Below, piece after piece: positions 34,548 to 36,590 of a stretch of DNA of 36,590 nt. Below the pieces are notes generated by a model that ran no database searches, was not told the DNA's origin, and was given only the letters and a program-made list of their open reading frames with translations. The DNA lies in NCBI GenBank assembly GCA_016873715.1, contig VGWF01000037.1, positions 1 to 36,590 of the forward strand. The letters are read 5' to 3'. The translations under genes were made by a program, and so were the position numbers. Position 1 is the stretch's first letter. Every line of letters begins with the position of its first letter. Source of the DNA: Lentisphaerota bacterium (lineage in GTDB: Bacteria; Verrucomicrobiota; Kiritimatiellia; PWTM01).

Positions 34548-34628
34548 TCAGAGGGTCATGACGCCGAAGAGGAACAAGCCCAAGGCCACCGCCAGAAGCA
34601 ACTCGATGGCGAAGAGGATCCCACCCAT
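34548..34628 (-). CDS. Possible 26-residue single-helix membrane peptide
   Basis: ATG 34628 to TGA 34548 encodes a 26-residue peptide starting MGGILFAIELLLAVALGLF and ending FGVMTL: one uninterrupted hydrophobic helix with a single Glu. It lies 20 bases after the alpha-L-fucosidase stop on the same strand, between repeats on one side and the gene on the other. The Shine-Dalgarno sequence is weak. Its composition fits small membrane peptides such as KdpF in style only. It may be chance, but the surrounding DNA is not repetitive. Confidence 0.35.
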   Translation of the reverse strand: MGGILFAIELLLAVALGLFLFGVMTL

Positions 34629-34648
34629 CACTCAGCACCCATCGTCCC

Positions 34649-36325
34649 TCACTTCATCAGGTGGAATTCCTCGACCGTCGGACCGTCCTTTGCATCGAGG
34701 ATTTCGAGCCGGATGTAGCGGGCCTTGACCGGGGGGAAGGTCAGCGGCTTCGCGGCGGTGTCGGCGGCGGCCACCGTCTTCCACGCCTCGCCGTCCTTCA
34801 CGCGGATCTCGATCTTGCGGATGCGGCCGCGGTCGCCCTCCCATTCCTGCACGACGGCCTTCGACACCTCGGTCTCATGGCGCAGATCCACCTCGAGCCA
34901 CGCCTGCTTCGTCCCGGCATCCGTCGCCCAGCGCGTCTCCGGATCGCCGTCGACGGCCATCGCGGCGGTGTAGCGGCCGCTCTTCTGGAACACGTTCGAC
35001 GCCGTCGCCTTCGCGCCCGTCGTGAGCGAGGTGCCCCCGCTGGCGGTCGCGATCGGCTCCAGCGCCATCGCGTCGCCGTCGATCTCGAGCTTCACGACCG
35101 TCGCCGCGGCATCGCGCAGGGCGGCGTCGACGCGCACCACCAGGCCCGTATCCAACTGCGCCACGTCCGCGCCGCCCTTCGCCGTCAGCAGCACGGCCGA
35201 CTTCACCTTCGCCGGCAGACGGGGAAGCACCGCGGCGTCGCCGTCCCATTTCATGATGTGCAGGTAGACCGAGCTCCCGCGCCGCGTGCTGGCCCCCCAT
35301 GTTCCGGGCTTGTAGGGGCCGCCGCGCGTTTCGTAGACCGACTCGGCGTGCCGCGCGACCCAGTCGCCCATCTCCTTCAGGCGCTCGACCTGCCGCGGTT
35401 CGATGCGGCCGTCGGGCATCGGGCCGACGTTGAACAGCAGGTTTCCGTTGCCGCCGACGGTGCGGACGAGCGTCTGGATGCACTCCTCGCGCGATTTCAT
35501 CTTGTCGTCCGGCTTCCACGCCCACTGGCGGCAGATGGTCATGCAGGTCTCCCACGGCCGCTCCATGTCGAACCCGCCGACGCGCTGCTCGGGCGTCACG
35601 TGGTCGCCCGGCGCGCCGGAGAACGCGCGGTTGTTGATGACGATGTCGGGCTGGAGCTCGCGCAGCATCTTCACCGTCGGCAGGCCCTGCGTCGGGCCGA
35701 CGACCTGCGGCACGTCGAACCACATCGAGACGAGCGGGCCGTAGCGCGTCACCAGCTCGCGCACCTGGCCGCGGTAGTACTCGACGTAGCGGTCGAGCAC
35801 CGCGCCGGCCTTCTCGGTCCTCCCGCCCGGACTGCCCTTCGGGAAGTCGCGGTGCCACCAGTCGCACACCGAGTAATAGGTGCCGAAAAGCAGACCCTGC
35901 TTGCGGCAGGCCGCGGCGAGTTCGCCCACGATGTCGCGCCGGAACGGGCCGGCGGCGATGTCGTACTCGGTCAGGTCCGACGGCCACAGGCAGAAGCCGT
36001 CGTGGTGCTTGGTCGTCAGCACGACGTACTTCATCCCCGCCGCCTTAGCCGTCGCGACCCAGGCGTCGGCGTCGAAGTTGGTCGGGTTGAAGGACAGGAC
36101 GAGCTTGTCGTAGGTCTCGGCCGGCGTCTCCTTGCCGCGCGACCAGCCGATCTCGTGGCCCGTCAGGCTGACCGGCCCCCAGTGGATGAACATGCCGAAG
36201 CGCAGGTCCTGCCACTTCGCAACCGCCTCCGCGGGCGCCGGGATCCAGTTCGTCTGCGCCGCCGCGCCGAATGCCGTGCTGAATGCGAGCCCCACCGCCA
36301 ACGCCGCCGCCTGCAGGTTTCTCAT
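34649..36325 (-). CDS. Exported alpha-L-fucosidase (GH29) with C-terminal F5/8-type-C (CBM32-like) domain
   Basis: A 558-residue glycoside hydrolase. Signal peptide ~1-24 (LQAAALAVGLAFSTAFGAAA). GH29 catalytic barrel ~30-350: RFGMFIHWGPVSLTG (~43-57), VVLTTKHHDGFCLWPSDLTE, then LVSMWFDVPQVVG with the likely nucleophile Asp, and VGGNGNLLFNVGPMPDGRIE near the barrel end. A small beta domain follows, then ~430-555 a discoidin-like module (TASNVFQKSGRYTAAMAVDG, then RWATDAGTKQAWLEVDL) that would bind sugar. It cleaves terminal fucose from glycans such as fucoidan or mucin. ATG 36325 is preceded by GGGGAGAG. TGTAGCGT is a possible -10 upstream. Confidence 0.95.
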   Translation of the reverse strand: MRNLQAAALAVGLAFSTAFGAAAQTNWIPAPAEAVAKWQDLRFGMFIHWGPVSLTGHEIGWSRGKETPAETYDKLVLSFNPTNFDADAWVATAKAAGMKYVVLTTKHHDGFCLWPSDLTEYDIAAGPFRRDIVGELAAACRKQGLLFGTYYSVCDWWHRDFPKGSPGGRTEKAGAVLDRYVEYYRGQVRELVTRYGPLVSMWFDVPQVVGPTQGLPTVKMLRELQPDIVINNRAFSGAPGDHVTPEQRVGGFDMERPWETCMTICRQWAWKPDDKMKSREECIQTLVRTVGGNGNLLFNVGPMPDGRIEPRQVERLKEMGDWVARHAESVYETRGGPYKPGTWGASTRRGSSVYLHIMKWDGDAAVLPRLPAKVKSAVLLTAKGGADVAQLDTGLVVRVDAALRDAAATVVKLEIDGDAMALEPIATASGGTSLTTGAKATASNVFQKSGRYTAAMAVDGDPETRWATDAGTKQAWLEVDLRHETEVSKAVVQEWEGDRGRIRKIEIRVKDGEAWKTVAAADTAAKPLTFPPVKARYIRLEILDAKDGPTVEEFHLMK

Positions 36326-36397
36326 GGACGCTCTCCCCTTCGTTGCGCGGACGCTACACCCCGGCCCCGTCCGGTTCAAGATGCCCCATTTGCCGTT

Positions 36398-36418
36398 CCC
36401 CCGGGACAAGCCCGGGGG
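36398..36418. repeat. CCCCCGGG-ACAAG-CCCGGGGG hairpin
   Basis: A perfect 8-bp stem with the same ACAAG loop as the hairpin at 34341-34363, and GGGACAAGCCC is common to both. It lies 73 bases upstream of the fucosidase start. A third, partial copy (GGGACAAGCCCC) is at about 4049-4060. Confidence 0.75.
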
Positions 36419-36425
36419 GACGGCT

Positions 36426-36560
36426 CCGCCCCACCGCCCCACCGCCACACGGCCCCACTGCCATACGGCCCCGCCGCACACCGCCACACTGCCACACCGC
36501 CCCACTGCCCCACCGCCCCACCGCCACACTGCCACACTCCCCCACGTCCCCACGTCCCCA
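36426..36560. repeat. Octamer array (CYGCCMCA)
   Basis: Seventeen consecutive units, sixteen of 8 bases and one of 7: CCGCCCCA, CCGCCACA, CTGCCACA, CTGCCCCA and similar, ending with CGTCCCCA twice. It lies upstream of the fucosidase gene, and the 265 bases to the end of the window contain no gene. Its period (8) differs from the heptamer arrays (7). Confidence 0.9.
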
Positions 36561-36590
36561 CGGCCCTCTCACCTCAGCCAGCACGCGGCG

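Overview
The window is one GC-rich (roughly 70 %) bacterial chromosomal segment with about 27 protein genes and no rRNA, tRNA or CRISPR array that I can see. The gene set points to the Planctomycetes-Verrucomicrobia-Chlamydiae group, most likely a Verrucomicrobiota/Kiritimatiellota/Lentisphaerae-like organism. It has Tat-exported Gfo/Idh/MocA oxidoreductases, a GH29 alpha-L-fucosidase, xylose isomerase, an Rnf complex, a fused DAHP synthase-chorismate mutase, a FecR/CHASE2-cyclase module, a free-standing four-helix-bundle protein, and many kinds of short intergenic repeats. This placement is inference from gene content, not a sequence search.

Layout. 1-3980: an inositol-monophosphatase-family gene converges on sufS-sufU (Fe-S assembly), followed by a double zinc-ribbon protein. 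4198-4267: a REP pair (REPIN). 4371-10761: a KTSC protein, a small Cys-rich membrane protein and the Rnf operon in the order C-D-G-E-A, then an Sfp-type phosphopantetheinyl transferase. rnfB is not where the usual C-D-G-E-A-B order would put it. The operon is interrupted by a 0.57-kb cassette carrying a four-helix-bundle gene (between rnfC and rnfD) and by a gene-less relative of it (between rnfD and rnfG). 10828-16855: xylA, a polyprenol-phosphate mannosyltransferase, and a divergent exported-oxidoreductase cluster. 17209-20460: a tightly coupled minus-strand operon (alpha/beta hydrolase, DAHP synthase-chorismate mutase, GNAT, class I amidotransferase) joined by 4-nt stop/start overlaps. 20468-21174: a compound repeat with four tandem 99-bp units. 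21246-27178: a small membrane protein, a secreted HExxH peptidase, and the minus-strand operon hydroxyacid dehydrogenase, tag, HEAT/von Willebrand A protein. 27502-32783: outer-membrane TPR barrel, FecR protein and CHASE2-adenylate cyclase. 32564-36325: recQ (convergently overlapping the cyclase), repeats, a possible 26-residue membrane peptide and an alpha-L-fucosidase.

The most unusual aspect is the intergenic DNA. I count at least nine distinct short-repeat families in 36 kb: heptamer arrays, an octamer array, a REPIN, GAAGCACGAAAC inverted repeats, TTCCAA-CCC-TTGGAA palindromes, 99-bp tandem units with hairpin arms, CCCGG-type hairpins with an ACAAG loop, 50-bp tandem units and CCACGGAG inverted repeats. 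Most sit directly after a stop codon. In three cases (rnfC, rnfD, the amidotransferase gene) the repeat itself supplies the last codons and the stop. The four-helix-bundle cassette is the best candidate here for an undescribed mobile unit.
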